NCBI GenBank assembly: GCA_038326775.1
Contig: JBBQKJ010000011.1
Location: forward strand, 4,394-68,393
Reading direction: 5' to 3'
DNA from: DYIU01 sp038326775
GTDB lineage: Bacteria; Actinomycetota; Geothermincolia; Fen-727; Anoxymicrobiaceae
DNA length: 64,000 nucleotides
This document shows positions 50,850 to 60,854 of this stretch, one piece after another (the stretch's first letter is position 1; every line of letters begins with the position of its first letter). A program made the position numbers and the translations under genes. Under the pieces are notes generated by a model. That model did no database searches. It was not told the origin of the DNA and saw only the letters and a program-made list of their open reading frames with translations.

Positions 50850-52076
50850 ATGAAAGCGATAAGGTTCAACGCTACGATTCCGCGCTACGTCTTCACCATG
50901 GGCGCGGGCCGGCTCAGGACGGAGCTTTTCTACAAGGGGCCGTTTGCGACCACCAGCATGCAGGACATCCCGGAGCCCGAGCTCATCAACGAGAACTGGG
51001 TGAAGATAAAGACCGCCTATGGCGGCGTTTGCGGCAGCGACATCAACATGATATTGCTCAAAGACACGCCGTACACCGAGCCGCTCCTGACCATGCCGAT
51101 CACGGTGGGGCACGAGAATGTCGGCCGTATAGTCGAGGCGGGAAGTGGGGTGGAAGGCTTCGAGCCGGGCGACAGGGTGGTCATGAACCCGATGATAACC
51201 TGCAAGGTCCGGGAAATCGAGCCGCCCTGCGGGCCTTGCGCGAGGGGCGATTTCTCCCAGTGCCTCAACATGAGCAAGGGCACCCTGCCACCGGGATTCT
51301 ACGGGGGTTTCTGCGGGCCGGTCGGGGGCTCGTGGAGCGAGTACTACCTTGCGCACAAGAGCCAGCTCGTAAGCATTCCCGACGACATGACCGACGAGCA
51401 GGCGCTTATGCTGGAGGCTCTCTCGATATCCCTGCACCCGGTGATGCGCAACCTTCCGGAGCCCGGCCAGACAGCGCTGGTTTACGGATGCGGAATCATC
51501 GGGATGCTGACCGTCGCCTCGTTGAAGGCGCTCGTGCCCGGGTGCAGGGTCATAGTTATCGCCCGCTACCCGTTCCAGGCTGACGCGGCCCGCGGCTACG
51601 GCGCGGACGAGGTGATCATGCAGAGGGAGGTCAAGGACCTCTACTCGGAGGTGGCCCGCCTCACCGGCGCGGAGGTGCTCAAGCCCATGATCGGCGGCAA
51701 GTACCTGAACGGTGGCCCGGATGCGGTCTTCGAATGCGTGGGCACCCGGGATACCCTGGACGATTCTTTCAGGATGACCAGGTCGGGCGGCAAGGTGGTC
51801 ATGATCGGGCTGGTGAGCTTCGCGAGGAAGATCGACTGGACCCCCGTCTGGTTCAAGGAGCTGACCATCAGGGGTTCGCTTTGCTCTTCCACGGAAACGT
51901 GGGAGGGGCAGACGAAGACGACCATGGAGTGGGCGCGAGACCTGGTAGTGGACGGCAGCGTCAGGGTGGACCACCTGTTGACCCATGTCTGGGAGCTGGA
52001 CCAGTACGTCCAGATGATCGAGACCGCCTTCGTCAAGGGAAACACCGGCTGCATCAAGCAGGCCTTCAGGTTCTGA
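50850..52076 (+). CDS. Zinc-dependent alcohol dehydrogenase (MDR family)
   Basis: A 408-residue medium-chain dehydrogenase. Catalytic zinc ligands are suggested by GVCGSDINMIL (Cys) and GHENVGRIVEAG (His-Glu). A structural-zinc-like CGPCARGDFSQC is shorter than usual. The cofactor loop is YGCGIIGMLTVASL, and EVIMQREVK follows. It oxidises an alcohol or polyol with NAD(P)+. ATG 50850 follows AGGGGGCGC. Its stop is 14 bases before the M28 gene. Confidence 0.88.
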   Translation: MKAIRFNATIPRYVFTMGAGRLRTELFYKGPFATTSMQDIPEPELINENWVKIKTAYGGVCGSDINMILLKDTPYTEPLLTMPITVGHENVGRIVEAGSGVEGFEPGDRVVMNPMITCKVREIEPPCGPCARGDFSQCLNMSKGTLPPGFYGGFCGPVGGSWSEYYLAHKSQLVSIPDDMTDEQALMLEALSISLHPVMRNLPEPGQTALVYGCGIIGMLTVASLKALVPGCRVIVIARYPFQADAARGYGADEVIMQREVKDLYSEVARLTGAEVLKPMIGGKYLNGGPDAVFECVGTRDTLDDSFRMTRSGGKVVMIGLVSFARKIDWTPVWFKELTIRGSLCSSTETWEGQTKTTMEWARDLVVDGSVRVDHLLTHVWELDQYVQMIETAFVKGNTGCIKQAFRF

Positions 52077-52090
52077 GGAGACGGGGGCAC

Positions 52091-53223
52091 ATGGCATTGG
52101 TCCACGCCCACCTCGAATACCTTGTCAACCGCTGCGGCGACCGCCGCATCGGCACGCCCGGCAACCGGATGGCGGCCGAGTACATCGCGCGAGTGCTGGA
52201 ATCCGCCGGTTATGACTGCACCCTCGAACGGTTCAGGTCACCGGGCGGAATACAGGCGCCCAACGCCGCCGCCATGTTGACCGGGTTTTTTGCTTCCTGG
52301 CTTATGTCACGCCGCGGGTGGCTGTCACACTTTGTTGGACTCTGCCTTGCGGGCTTGATGGCGGCGATGATAATCGGTGAGAACACGACGCGCTTTCAGC
52401 CCGCCCACTACTTCGTACCGCGGAGGGAGGGCAGGAACGTGCTTGCTCGCCCGCACGGCTCCCGGGTTCCCACCGTGCTGGTCGTCGCTCACTATGACAC
52501 GGTCAACCAGGGGACCGCTTTCGACGAGAGGTGGGTGCGGTTCGTGCCCGCGGGCCTCCGCGCTTATGCCTTGTTCCCGCCCATGGCAGTGCTGCTCTCG
52601 AGGCCCCGCCGCAAGTCACCGGGCAGGCTCTTCCGGCTGGCGATGCTCGCGGGAGCCGCGAGCATGGTGCAGCGGCAGCTCCTGGGGGGGCACAATCAGG
52701 CGCAAACGACAACGGCTCGGGGGTGGCGGTGGCCCTGGCTGCGGCAGAGAGGCTGGCTGTCGGAACGGCCCACGGCGAAGCCTGGTTCCTCTTCACCGAC
52801 GGCGAGGAGGCGGGCATAACCGGCATGCGCGCTTTCCTCAAAGCGCACGCGGGCGAGTTGGGCCAATCGGTCGTGCTGAACCTGGAGGCGCAGGGAACCG
52901 GAGGCCTCTGCTACCTGGGGCGCGAGGGAATGCTCTTTCGCTACCGGCCTTCCTCGAGGTTACTCTCGCATATCGAGGCATTTGCCGCCTGCGGAGGCCC
53001 GGCGCCGCAGCGCCGCGACCAACCGGCTTTCAGCACCGACGCCCTCGCCGCGCGCGCGGTCGGGCTTCGCGCGGTCACCGTGGTGAGGCTCGACGAGAAA
53101 GGTCTCATGCCCGGGTGGCACCACCACGACTACCTTGAGAGGATAGACGGCACTGCGCTTGAGGAGAGCGTCGATTTCGCGGCCGGATTCACCGCGTTTC
53201 TGCTTGACGTGTTCAACAGGTGA
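52091..53223 (+). pseudogene. M28-family metallopeptidase with a single-base frameshift
   Basis: From ATG 52091 the frame reads MALVHAHLEYLVNRCGDRRI, includes two hydrophobic stretches (AAMLTGFFASWLMSRR and LSHFVGLCLAGLMAAMII), and the zinc-ligand strand LVVAHYDTVNQG. It loses sense after LLGGHN near 52700. The next frame resumes at SGANDNGSGVAVALAAAERL, the M28 zinc Asp motif, then FTDGEEAG and NLEAQGTGG, and ends with GLMPGWHHHDYLERID to 53223. All co-catalytic ligands are present if one base is restored in the CACAATCAGGC region. It would be a membrane-associated aminopeptidase-like enzyme. Confidence 0.82.
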
Positions 53224-53569
53224 AAACCCGCCTGGTCGGTCTCGCCGCCGGAGGCCGAGGTGTTTTACCCCAGGAGACGCACCCGGCGCCGGCGCACCTG
53301 TACTGATTGCGCACTCGGGGGATTTCATATATACTTTCCGATTTGGTCGGGGTTCGACGGTCGATAGATCATCGGTTCCGGCTGGAAGGCCAGCAGCAAA
53401 ACGCCACCGGCCTCCTGAATTTAATAAAATCAGCGATTTTTTTTGTCGCCACGCGGCGGCGTCCATGTCCGTTATCGAGAAACATTACTGGGGTGTGGCC
53501 AGAACAGGGTAGCGCTGCGCCCGTATGATTTGACAAAAAGTCCGGAAGTGTAGTGAAAGGAGACGTAAG
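53224..53569. other. Intergenic region upstream of acs
   Basis: No convincing gene is seen. The central part is A/T-richer with CATATATACTTTCC near 53327 and TTGCGC about 15 bases before TATATA, a possible promoter for acs. A T8 run follows AATCAGCGA near 53436. GAAAGGAG precedes the acs start. Confidence 0.4.
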
Positions 53570-55558
53570 ATGGCCGGGGCGGATAAAGAGAAGTCCAAGG
53601 GTGAGGACCAGATAATCTACCCACCCGAGGAGCTCAGCAAGAAGGCCTACATCAAGAACATGGACGAGTATAAGAGGATCCACGACAGGTCCCTGAACGA
53701 CGCCGACAACTTCTGGAGCGAGATGGCCGAAACGCTCGACTGGTACAAGAAGTGGGACACCGTCTCCACCTGGGACGAGAAGTCGCACGACTGCACCTGG
53801 TTCGCCGGGGGAAAGCTCAACGTTTCGTACAACTGCCTGGACAGGCACTGCACCACCGATAAGCGTGACAAGATAGCCATCATCTGGGAGTCGGACGAGC
53901 AGGGCAGCAGCAAGACGTTCACTTACCAGCAGCTGCTGGACGAAGTATGCAGGTTCGCGAACGCGCTCAAGAAGCAAGGTGTCAAGAAGGGCGACCGTGT
54001 CTGTATCTACCTTCCCATGATTCCGGAGCTCCCCATCGCTATGCTCGCCTGCGCCCGCATCGGCGCGATCCACAGCGTGGTGTTCGGCGGCTTCAGCTCT
54101 GACGCCCTGCGCGACAGGGTTCTGGACAGCGACTGCAAGACCCTCGTCTGCTCGGACGGGAGCTACCGCAGCGGCAAGGTCATACCCCTCAAGAAGAACG
54201 TCGACTGGGCTCTCGAGGAGTGCCCCGACGTGAAGAGCGTTTTCGTGGTCAAGCGCGCGGGTATCGAGGTTGACATGAAGGCCGGTCGCGACCTGTGGTG
54301 GCACGAGGCGCTGTCCTCGAAGGATATCGAGCCGTCGTGCGAGCCCGAGGAGATGGACGCCGAGGACCCGCTTTTCATTCTCTACACCTCCGGGAGCACG
54401 GGTAAGCCCAAGGGCGTCCTCCACACCACCGCCGGTTACCTGCTCCACACATCCCTGTCCCACAAGTGGATATTCGACATCCATGATGATGACGTCTGGT
54501 GGTGCACCGCGGACATCGGCTGGGTGACCGGGCACAGCTACCTGGTCTACGGGCCCCTGGCGAACGGCTTCACCGGTGTGATGTTCGAGGGGGTCCCCAC
54601 GTACCCGAACCCCGACCGCTTCTGGGAGATCTGCGAGAAGGACAAAGTCACCGTCTTCTACACCGCGCCGACTGTCATCCGCTCGCTGATGAGGTTGGGC
54701 GACAAGTGGACCAAGACGCGCGACCTTTCCTCGCTGCGCGTGCTGGGCACGGTCGGAGAGCCCATCAACCCTGACGTCTGGCTCTGGTACTACGAGAATG
54801 TCGGCGGGGGAAGGTGCCCCATCATGGACACCTGGTGGCAGACGGAGACCGGCGGTATCCTTATCACACCGCTGGCCGGCGCCACCCCCATGAAGCCGGG
54901 CTCCGCAAGCTTCGCGTTCCCGGGTGTCGCGCCGGTTATACTGCGCCAGGACGGAACCGAGGCCGACGTCAACGAGAGCGGCTTCCTGTGCATAAAACGG
55001 CCCTGGCCCGGAATCATGCGGACCATCTACGGCAACCACGAACTCTACGAGAACACCTACTACTCGATGTTCCCCGGCGTCTACCTTACCGGCGACGGTT
55101 GCAGGGTGGACGAGGACGGGTTCTACTGGCTGCAGGGGCGCATCGATGACGTTATCAACGTCTCGGGTCACCGCATCGGCACCGCCGAGGTGGAGAGCGC
55201 GCTGGTCAGCCACGAGTTCGTGTCCGAAGCGGCGGTCGTCGGCATGCCGCACGATATAAAGGGGCAGGGCATCTACGCCTACGTGACACTCAAGAGCGAG
55301 TACGAGTCCAGAGAGGAGGAGGAAGTCAAGAAGAAGCTGGTGCTTCATGTCCGCAAGGAGATAGGCCCCATCGCCACGCCGGATGTAATTCAGCTCACAC
55401 CTTCGCTCCCCAAGACGAGGAGCGGCAAGATAATGAGAAGGATTCTGAGGAAGATAGCCGAGGGCACCGCCGATTCACTGGGCGACACAAGCACCCTGGC
55501 CGAGCCGGGAGTCGTCGACCAGTTGGTCGCCGGCTCCAAGGAGCTGATGACCAAGTAG
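53570..55558 (+). CDS. acs: Acetyl-CoA synthetase (AMP-forming)
   Basis: A 662-residue Acs. Signature blocks: ILYTSGSTGKPKGVLHTTAG (A3), WWCTADIGWVTGHSY, TWWQTETGG (A5), YLTGDGCRVDEDGFYWLQGR (A7/A8), DDVINVSGHRIGTAEVES and TRSGKIMRRILRK with catalytic Lys near residue 620. It converts acetate, ATP and CoA to acetyl-CoA, AMP and PPi in the cytoplasm. The Lys in SGK is the site acetylated by Pat in many bacteria. AAAGGAG precedes ATG 53570. satP, an acetate permease gene, follows 52 bases later, giving an acetate uptake and activation operon. Confidence 0.97.
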   Translation: MAGADKEKSKGEDQIIYPPEELSKKAYIKNMDEYKRIHDRSLNDADNFWSEMAETLDWYKKWDTVSTWDEKSHDCTWFAGGKLNVSYNCLDRHCTTDKRDKIAIIWESDEQGSSKTFTYQQLLDEVCRFANALKKQGVKKGDRVCIYLPMIPELPIAMLACARIGAIHSVVFGGFSSDALRDRVLDSDCKTLVCSDGSYRSGKVIPLKKNVDWALEECPDVKSVFVVKRAGIEVDMKAGRDLWWHEALSSKDIEPSCEPEEMDAEDPLFILYTSGSTGKPKGVLHTTAGYLLHTSLSHKWIFDIHDDDVWWCTADIGWVTGHSYLVYGPLANGFTGVMFEGVPTYPNPDRFWEICEKDKVTVFYTAPTVIRSLMRLGDKWTKTRDLSSLRVLGTVGEPINPDVWLWYYENVGGGRCPIMDTWWQTETGGILITPLAGATPMKPGSASFAFPGVAPVILRQDGTEADVNESGFLCIKRPWPGIMRTIYGNHELYENTYYSMFPGVYLTGDGCRVDEDGFYWLQGRIDDVINVSGHRIGTAEVESALVSHEFVSEAAVVGMPHDIKGQGIYAYVTLKSEYESREEEEVKKKLVLHVRKEIGPIATPDVIQLTPSLPKTRSGKIMRRILRKIAEGTADSLGDTSTLAEPGVVDQLVAGSKELMTK

Positions 55559-55610
55559 GCGGCGCGCGCGGCAAAACGACATTGCAAACATCACAGGAGG
55601 GAAGAAGGAG

Positions 55611-56213
55611 ATGGCAGAAGAGAAGTTGGCAAACCCGGCAGTGCTGGGGTTGACGTGTTTTGGTCTTACGACGATGCTGTTGAACTTTCATAACGCTGGC
55701 ATGTTCAAGATGGACGCGACGATACTCGGCATGGGCTTCTTCGTGGGTGGCCTGGCACAGGTCATCGCGGGCATCATGGAGTTCAAGAAGGGTAACACCT
55801 TCGGTATGACCGCTTTTACCGGCTACGGCACATTCTGGATAAGCCTGGCTTTCGCGGTTATATATAAGCCGCTGCTTCTCACCAGGGTCGGGCTCGAGGC
55901 CTCGGGCAAGGGGCTCGCCTGGTACCTCGTTCTCTGGGGTGTGTTCACCATATTCATGGCAGTGGGGACTTTCAAGATAAACAAGGTGCTGCAGTTCGTT
56001 TTCATAACACTGGTGGTCCTGTTCTTCATGCTGGCTATCGGCATCGGCTGGGAGTTGACCGGTGTTATCAAGGCCGCGGGTGTCGTCGGCATCTTTACCG
56101 GCGCCGCCGCACTGTACCTGGCAATGGCCGAGAACATCAACGAGATATACGGGAAGACGCTCCTGCCGATCTGGCCGGAAAACGCAACCTATAAGAACCC
56201 CGAGGACCTGTAG
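55611..56213 (+). CDS. satP: Acetate uptake transporter, SatP/YaaH (GPR1/FUN34) family
   Basis: A 200-residue, six-helix membrane protein. The family motif appears as LANPAVLGLTCFGLTT (NPA-PLGL), with FGMTAFTGYGTFWISLAF as the second conserved block. SatP channels carry acetate or succinate with protons. Directly downstream of acs, it probably supplies acetate. GGAGGGAAGAAGG precedes ATG 55611. A strong terminator follows at 56237-56262. Confidence 0.94.
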   Translation: MAEEKLANPAVLGLTCFGLTTMLLNFHNAGMFKMDATILGMGFFVGGLAQVIAGIMEFKKGNTFGMTAFTGYGTFWISLAFAVIYKPLLLTRVGLEASGKGLAWYLVLWGVFTIFMAVGTFKINKVLQFVFITLVVLFFMLAIGIGWELTGVIKAAGVVGIFTGAAALYLAMAENINEIYGKTLLPIWPENATYKNPEDL

Positions 56214-56236
56214 ACCTCATTTCGAGCGAAGTGACG

Positions 56237-56262
56237 AAAGCCCGGGCCCGCGCCCGGGCTTT
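56237..56262 (+). terminator. Terminator of the acs-satP operon
   Basis: AAAGCCCGGGC (56237-56247) and GCCCGGGCTTT (56252-56262) form a perfect 11-bp stem with a CCGC loop, followed by CTTCCT. It lies 24 bases after the satP stop. Confidence 0.88.
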
Positions 56263-56287
56263 CTTCCTAGTGTGCCGGGCTCGTGGC

Positions 56288-56366
56288 GTTCGATTTGCTC
56301 ACTAGCTTCGCTTAATGGGTGAACGCGGTAGGCGGGCGGAAGCTCCATAAGGCTCGCAAATCGAAC
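56288..56366. repeat. Nested inverted repeat in the satP-pabC intergenic region
   Basis: GTTCGATTTGC (56288-56298) pairs perfectly with GCAAATCGAAC (56356-56366). Inside it, AGCTTC (56303-56308) pairs with GAAGCT (56338-56343). The whole could fold as a long stem of about 80 bases, perhaps a small RNA or bidirectional structure. It is not a tRNA. Confidence 0.55.
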
Positions 56367-56431
56367 ACCCCTCGCCCGTTGGTCAGGATGGAAAAGCTTT
56401 AAAGGCGCCCGAGGTTGCGCAAAACGAATAC

Positions 56432-57319
56432 CTAGATAGTGGGGGTTTCGCTGGCGATCAGGTCGCGGTAGGCGGCAGTAAGGCGCTTTGTGATGGGCCC
56501 GGGGCAGGACGGCAGAACGCGCGTACCGACCCGGCATACCGGCATGAGCTCGAACATGCTGTTGGTCAGGAAGACCTCGTGTGCCGCCATCAGCGTGTCG
56601 AGCCCTTCCATTATCGCCTTGCATGGCATCGAAATCCTGCCGCAGAGTTCGATGACAGCCTCGCGGGTCACGCCTGGCAAAAAACCGCAGCCGACGTTAG
56701 GGGTCATGAGCTCGCCGTCCTTCGCTAGAAATATGTTGGACGAGGTCGCCTCTGAAAGGTTTCCCGCGGTGGTGAGCATCACCGCGTCGTCCGAACCGCG
56801 GTCAAGGGCGTCCTGCCGCGCGAGCATCGAGTCGAGGTAGTTCCCGCTCTTCACAGAGGAGAGTGGCGAGGACGAGTTTCGCTTGAGCCCGCTTACCGCG
56901 AGCGTTATCCCCCTCCCGTAATCGACCTCGCCGGGCGGCTGGTACGGGCGGGCGGTGATGAACATGCCGGTTGGTCCGGGGCGCTCGAGCCCCCCGGGCC
57001 CGGACGACGGGCCGCCGGTCACGGTTATCCTTATCCTGGCATCACCCTCACGGTCCAGTCGGTTGTCAGCGAGGAGCGCCGCCACAGCAGCGGTTATTTC
57101 TTTCGCGGACAACGGCAAGGCGAGTTGCGTCAGCCGGCACGACTCCGCCAGCCTTTCGATGTGGCGCCAGAGCCTGAACGGGCAGCCGCCGTAGGCGCGC
57201 ACCGTTTCGAACACCGAGTCGCCGAACAGAACCGCCCGGTCGTCGATCGGCACCAGCGCCCGCGACAGCGGAACAATGTCCCCGTTCAGGAATACCTTTT
57301 CCTCGGACACTAGCACCAT
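56432..57319 (-). CDS. pabC: Aminotransferase class IV, probable 4-amino-4-deoxychorismate lyase
   Basis: A 295-residue fold-type IV PLP enzyme. The Arg in GDSVFETVRAYGG, the Schiff-base Lys in SVKSGNYLDSMLARQDA and the phosphate-binding stretch NLSEATSSNIFL are clear. Class IV includes PabC, branched-chain and D-amino-acid transaminases; position after pabA-pabB makes PabC the best call. It releases pyruvate from aminodeoxychorismate to give p-aminobenzoate. ATG 57319 (MVLVSEEKVFLNGDIV) is chosen; further upstream the frame enters a repeat. Confidence 0.85.
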   Translation of the reverse strand: MVLVSEEKVFLNGDIVPLSRALVPIDDRAVLFGDSVFETVRAYGGCPFRLWRHIERLAESCRLTQLALPLSAKEITAAVAALLADNRLDREGDARIRITVTGGPSSGPGGLERPGPTGMFITARPYQPPGEVDYGRGITLAVSGLKRNSSSPLSSVKSGNYLDSMLARQDALDRGSDDAVMLTTAGNLSEATSSNIFLAKDGELMTPNVGCGFLPGVTREAVIELCGRISMPCKAIMEGLDTLMAAHEVFLTNSMFELMPVCRVGTRVLPSCPGPITKRLTAAYRDLIASETPTI

Positions 57320-57368
57320 CCCCGCTCGACGGCCCGTCGACTGCATTCTATCAGGCATTTCAACCTGT

Positions 57369-57434
57369 GGGGTCAGACACCTTGACATGCATATGGCAGA
57401 AAAAGGCACGATTCATGTCAGGGTGCCTGACCCC
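57369..57434. repeat. Dispersed inverted repeat between pabB and pabC
   Basis: The arm GGGGTCAGACACCTTGACAT at 57369-57388 (extending to 57389) pairs, with two mismatches, with 57414-57434. It overlaps the 3' end of pabB and supplies its last codons. Confidence 0.85.
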
Positions 57435-58926
57435 GACATGAATTCGGTGACGGCGGCGAACATCGCCTTGCCCTTGTCAAGTGTCTCCTGGAACTCGGCC
57501 TCGGGGTCGCTGTCGGCCACGATGCCGCCTCCGACCTGGAAGCGGACGCGGCCGCCGCTGATTATCATGGTGCGGATGGCGATGTTGATGTCGTGGGTGC
57601 CGTCAAAGCCAAGATAGCCTATACCCCCCGTGTAGACGCTGCGCGCGGTGGGCTCGAGCTCGTCGATTATCTCCATCGAGCGTATCTTGGGCGCTCCGGT
57701 TATCGAGCCCCCCGGCCAGGATGACTTCAGCAGGTCGATCACGTCCCGGTGCCGGTGTAGGTTACCTGAGACGGTGGACACCAGGTGGTGCACGGTGGCG
57801 TACGACTCGAGCACGGCGTGCTCCTCTACAACGACGCTGCCGTAGTCGCAGACTCGACCGAGGTCGTTGCGCTCGAGGTCGACTATCATCGAGAGCTCGG
57901 CGTGGTCCTTGGCGCTGTCGAGCAGTTCCCGTTTGTATCGCTCGTCTTCGACGGGGTCCTCCGAGCGGCGCGTGGTTCCTTTGATAGGCCGCGTCTCGAT
58001 GCGCCTGCCCTCGACTTTCACGAACCTCTCCGGCGAGGACGACGCGACGGCGAAGTCGCCGAAGTTGAGGTAGGCGCTGAACGGAGCCGCGTTGAGGACG
58101 CGCAGGCGGCGGTAGAGGCTCCAGGCCGGCTCGACGAGCGGCGCGCTGAACCTCTGGGATATGTTGGCCTGGTATATGTCCCCGGCGAGGATATACTCCT
58201 TGACCGCGCTCACCGCCTCGAGGTACTCATCGCGGGTAAAGCCCGACTCGAACTCGAGCGCCGTTCCCGGCTTCGCCTGGGGCGGCACGGCGGCACGGCT
58301 TTCCCCGCCCGCGGGCGCGCGGTGCAGGTCGAAGGCGTCGCGGGGTGCCGCTCCGGGGGCGATTTGCTCGAGGGCGCGGTCGATGACCGGCGTGGGGTTT
58401 TCACCCCGCGGCACCGAGGCAAGGAGCCACTTACTGCCGCTTCGCAGGTCTGCCGCCACCACGCGGTCGAAGAAACAGAAGGCGAGCTCCGGAAGGCCAA
58501 GGTCGTCCTCGACCGACACGGGCAGGTGTTCGACATAGCGCCCCAGCTCGTATGACAGGTACCCTATGCCCCCTCCGAGGAACGGCGGGAGGCCTTCGTG
58601 GCGCTCGCTTCTCCCAAGCACCCTTTCCCCGAGGGCCGCCTTGAGCGCGTCGAACGGGTTCATGTCCCGCCGCTCGATGCGACCGTCGCGGTAGCCGAAG
58701 ACCGCTTCGTACCCGCGCGTCTTCAGCACGAGGTAAGGGTCGAAGCCGATGAAGGAGTGTTCACCGAACCGCTCCATGAGAAGGCTCGAGTCGAGGAAGC
58801 AGGAGTGGGGGAGGTGCGCGACCTCGTCGAAAATCTCCACCATCTCCCGCCCGTCGTCCAGCTCGACGGCCACCAGGTCGAGCTCGGCGGAACGCGCTGT
58901 CTCTGCAACCACGTCATCTGTCGACA

Positions 58927-58930
<4 letters not shown>
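57413..58930 (-). CDS. pabB: Aminodeoxychorismate synthase component I
   Basis: A 505-residue chorismate-utilising enzyme. The C-terminal catalytic domain has the diagnostic RPIKGTTRR; the Lys in PIKGT marks PabB, whereas anthranilate synthase TrpE has PIAGT. Further motifs are ELSMIVDLERNDLGRVC, PGGSITGAPKIRSMEIID and GGIVADSDPEAEFQET. It aminates chorismate with ammonia from PabA for folate. Its start overlaps the pabA stop as ATGA. The C-terminal MSGSGTLT and stop codon come from a dispersed repeat. Length is normal. Confidence 0.92.
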
Positions 58931-59502
<572 letters not shown>

Positions 59503-59514
59503 CTGCCCTCCAAA

Positions 59515-59541
59515 TAAAAAACCCAGCCTGACTGGCTGGGT
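59515..59541 (-). terminator. Leader terminator (probable attenuator) before pabA
   Basis: On the minus strand ACCCAGCC-AGTCA-GGCTGGGT is followed at once by TTTTTATTT, a textbook intrinsic terminator, ending about 13 bases before pabA. A second hairpin, CGCCC-TTGC-GGGCG (59557-59544), lies just upstream. No minus-strand gene precedes them within 600 bases, so the terminator sits in the pab operon leader. Confidence 0.75.
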
Positions 59542-59745
59542 GCCGCCCGCAAGGGCGCCTTTACATACCGTCTCGAATCTGTTCATCTTAAACTCAGGCG
59601 TGTATTCTACTTGAGCCCGGGTATAAGGTCCAGAGCGTTCCTGCAACACAGGTCTTTCCCGCTCTCCGGATACGGGTCGGTAACCGGTCCTTATATGATC
59701 TGCGGGGCGTTCAGAAGCTGGAAAGCTTGCCGAGAAGAGTTACAC

Positions 59746-60138
59746 ATGAACGAAAGAGCCAGGAGGTTGGCAGCTCGAGTGTTGCTCGTTGCCGCTACAT
59801 TCGCAGCGGTGATGGGTTTCAACTTCACCGGGAACCCGGTGTTTGTCGCATTGCCGTTCGCGGCGGGTTTAGCGCTCGTGTTCGTGGTGCGCATGAGGCC
59901 GACCGAGGTCGGCGAGCAGGACGGGCCCTCGATCCGAAAGAAGCGAAGGCAGGGCATGGTCCAGGTGATTATCTCCTGCCTCATGATATCCGGCTTCATC
60001 GTCTACAGGTGCATAAAGGAGGATTGGGGGGAGGCCTTGGGATTCTCCATCATGCTGATCGCGCTAGCGACACTGGCCGTCCTTGCGTACGTCTTCTACA
60101 AACGCGCGCCCATCGAGAGGCCGGGCGGAAGGCCGTGA
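59746..60138 (+). CDS. Small four-helix membrane protein of unknown function
   Basis: A 130-residue protein beginning MNERARRLAARVLLVAATFA. Hydrophobic segments at about 10-28, 33-50, 74-92 and 99-117 suggest four membrane helices with a charged loop (RPTEVGEQDGPSIRKKRR). I do not recognise the family. ATG 59746 has a weak GAAGAG; a longer open frame upstream is unlikely. It converges on ppa, whose stop is 17 bases away. Confidence 0.65.
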   Translation: MNERARRLAARVLLVAATFAAVMGFNFTGNPVFVALPFAAGLALVFVVRMRPTEVGEQDGPSIRKKRRQGMVQVIISCLMISGFIVYRCIKEDWGEALGFSIMLIALATLAVLAYVFYKRAPIERPGGRP

Positions 60139-60155
60139 GGTCGAAGGCCGGCCCT

Positions 60156-60641
60156 TTAGACCAATGAAGCTTTCAGGTACTCTCTGGCTTTCCCGGCGTC
60201 CTCCCAGCCTTCGCTGGTGACGACTTTGGCCTCGAGCCTCTTGTAAGTGAGGAAGAAATTCTCTATCTCATTGAGCAGGTGGGGTGGGATATCGTGTATA
60301 TCGTCGACATATCTCCATCGAGGGTCTGAGACGGCGACCCCCAGCACCTTGTTGTCGAGGCCTTTGTCGTCCCTCATGAGCAGCATGCCGATGGGCTTGG
60401 CATCGAGCAGGCACCCTGAGAACGTGGGTTCCTCCAGGAGCACCAGGATGTCGACCTCGTCACCGTCCTCGGCAAGTGTACCCTCGATGAATCCGTAGTC
60501 CGCCGGATAATGGACAGCGCTGTAGAGGACGCGGTTCAGTTTAATGCGCCCGCTGTCGCGGTCGTACTCGTACTTGTTGCGGCTCCCCTTGGGTACCTCG
60601 ACGATGACGTCCACCACATCGGGAAAAGTCTTGTTGACCAT
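60156..60641 (-). CDS. ppa: Inorganic pyrophosphatase, family I
   Basis: A 161-residue soluble pyrophosphatase. Active-site residues are visible: Glu and Lys in IVEVPKGSRNKYEYD, the YPADYGFIEGT block, the triple-Asp motif DGDEVDILVL, and KPIGMLLMRDDKGLDNKVLG, then FFLTYKRLE. It hydrolyses PPi to phosphate and pulls forward the AMP-forming ligases found in this window. ATG 60641 follows AAAAGAGGTCAGC. It is a monocistronic gene. Confidence 0.95.
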   Translation of the reverse strand: MVNKTFPDVVDVIVEVPKGSRNKYEYDRDSGRIKLNRVLYSAVHYPADYGFIEGTLAEDGDEVDILVLLEEPTFSGCLLDAKPIGMLLMRDDKGLDNKVLGVAVSDPRWRYVDDIHDIPPHLLNEIENFFLTYKRLEAKVVTSEGWEDAGKAREYLKASLV

Positions 60642-60854
60642 GCTGACCTCTTTTGCCGGTTGAACATCATGCAATTATGGGCAACACTTGGGGTCAAAGC
60701 AAGGCGCCGGCCACCCTGGTGAAGAGCGGGGAGCCGACGGGCGCGGTCGAACGATCGGGAAGTAGGTCATAGTCCCGATCTGTCGAATAATTTATAGTGT
60801 TGTCTGGAGGTCGTGGGTGCGGACGGCGGGCGTGGCTCGAGGAAAGGGGATGTT

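Noticed and set aside
56288..56366. Possible tRNA because of GTTCGAT and its complement
   Set aside because: No cloverleaf is possible; both copies are arms of one inverted repeat.
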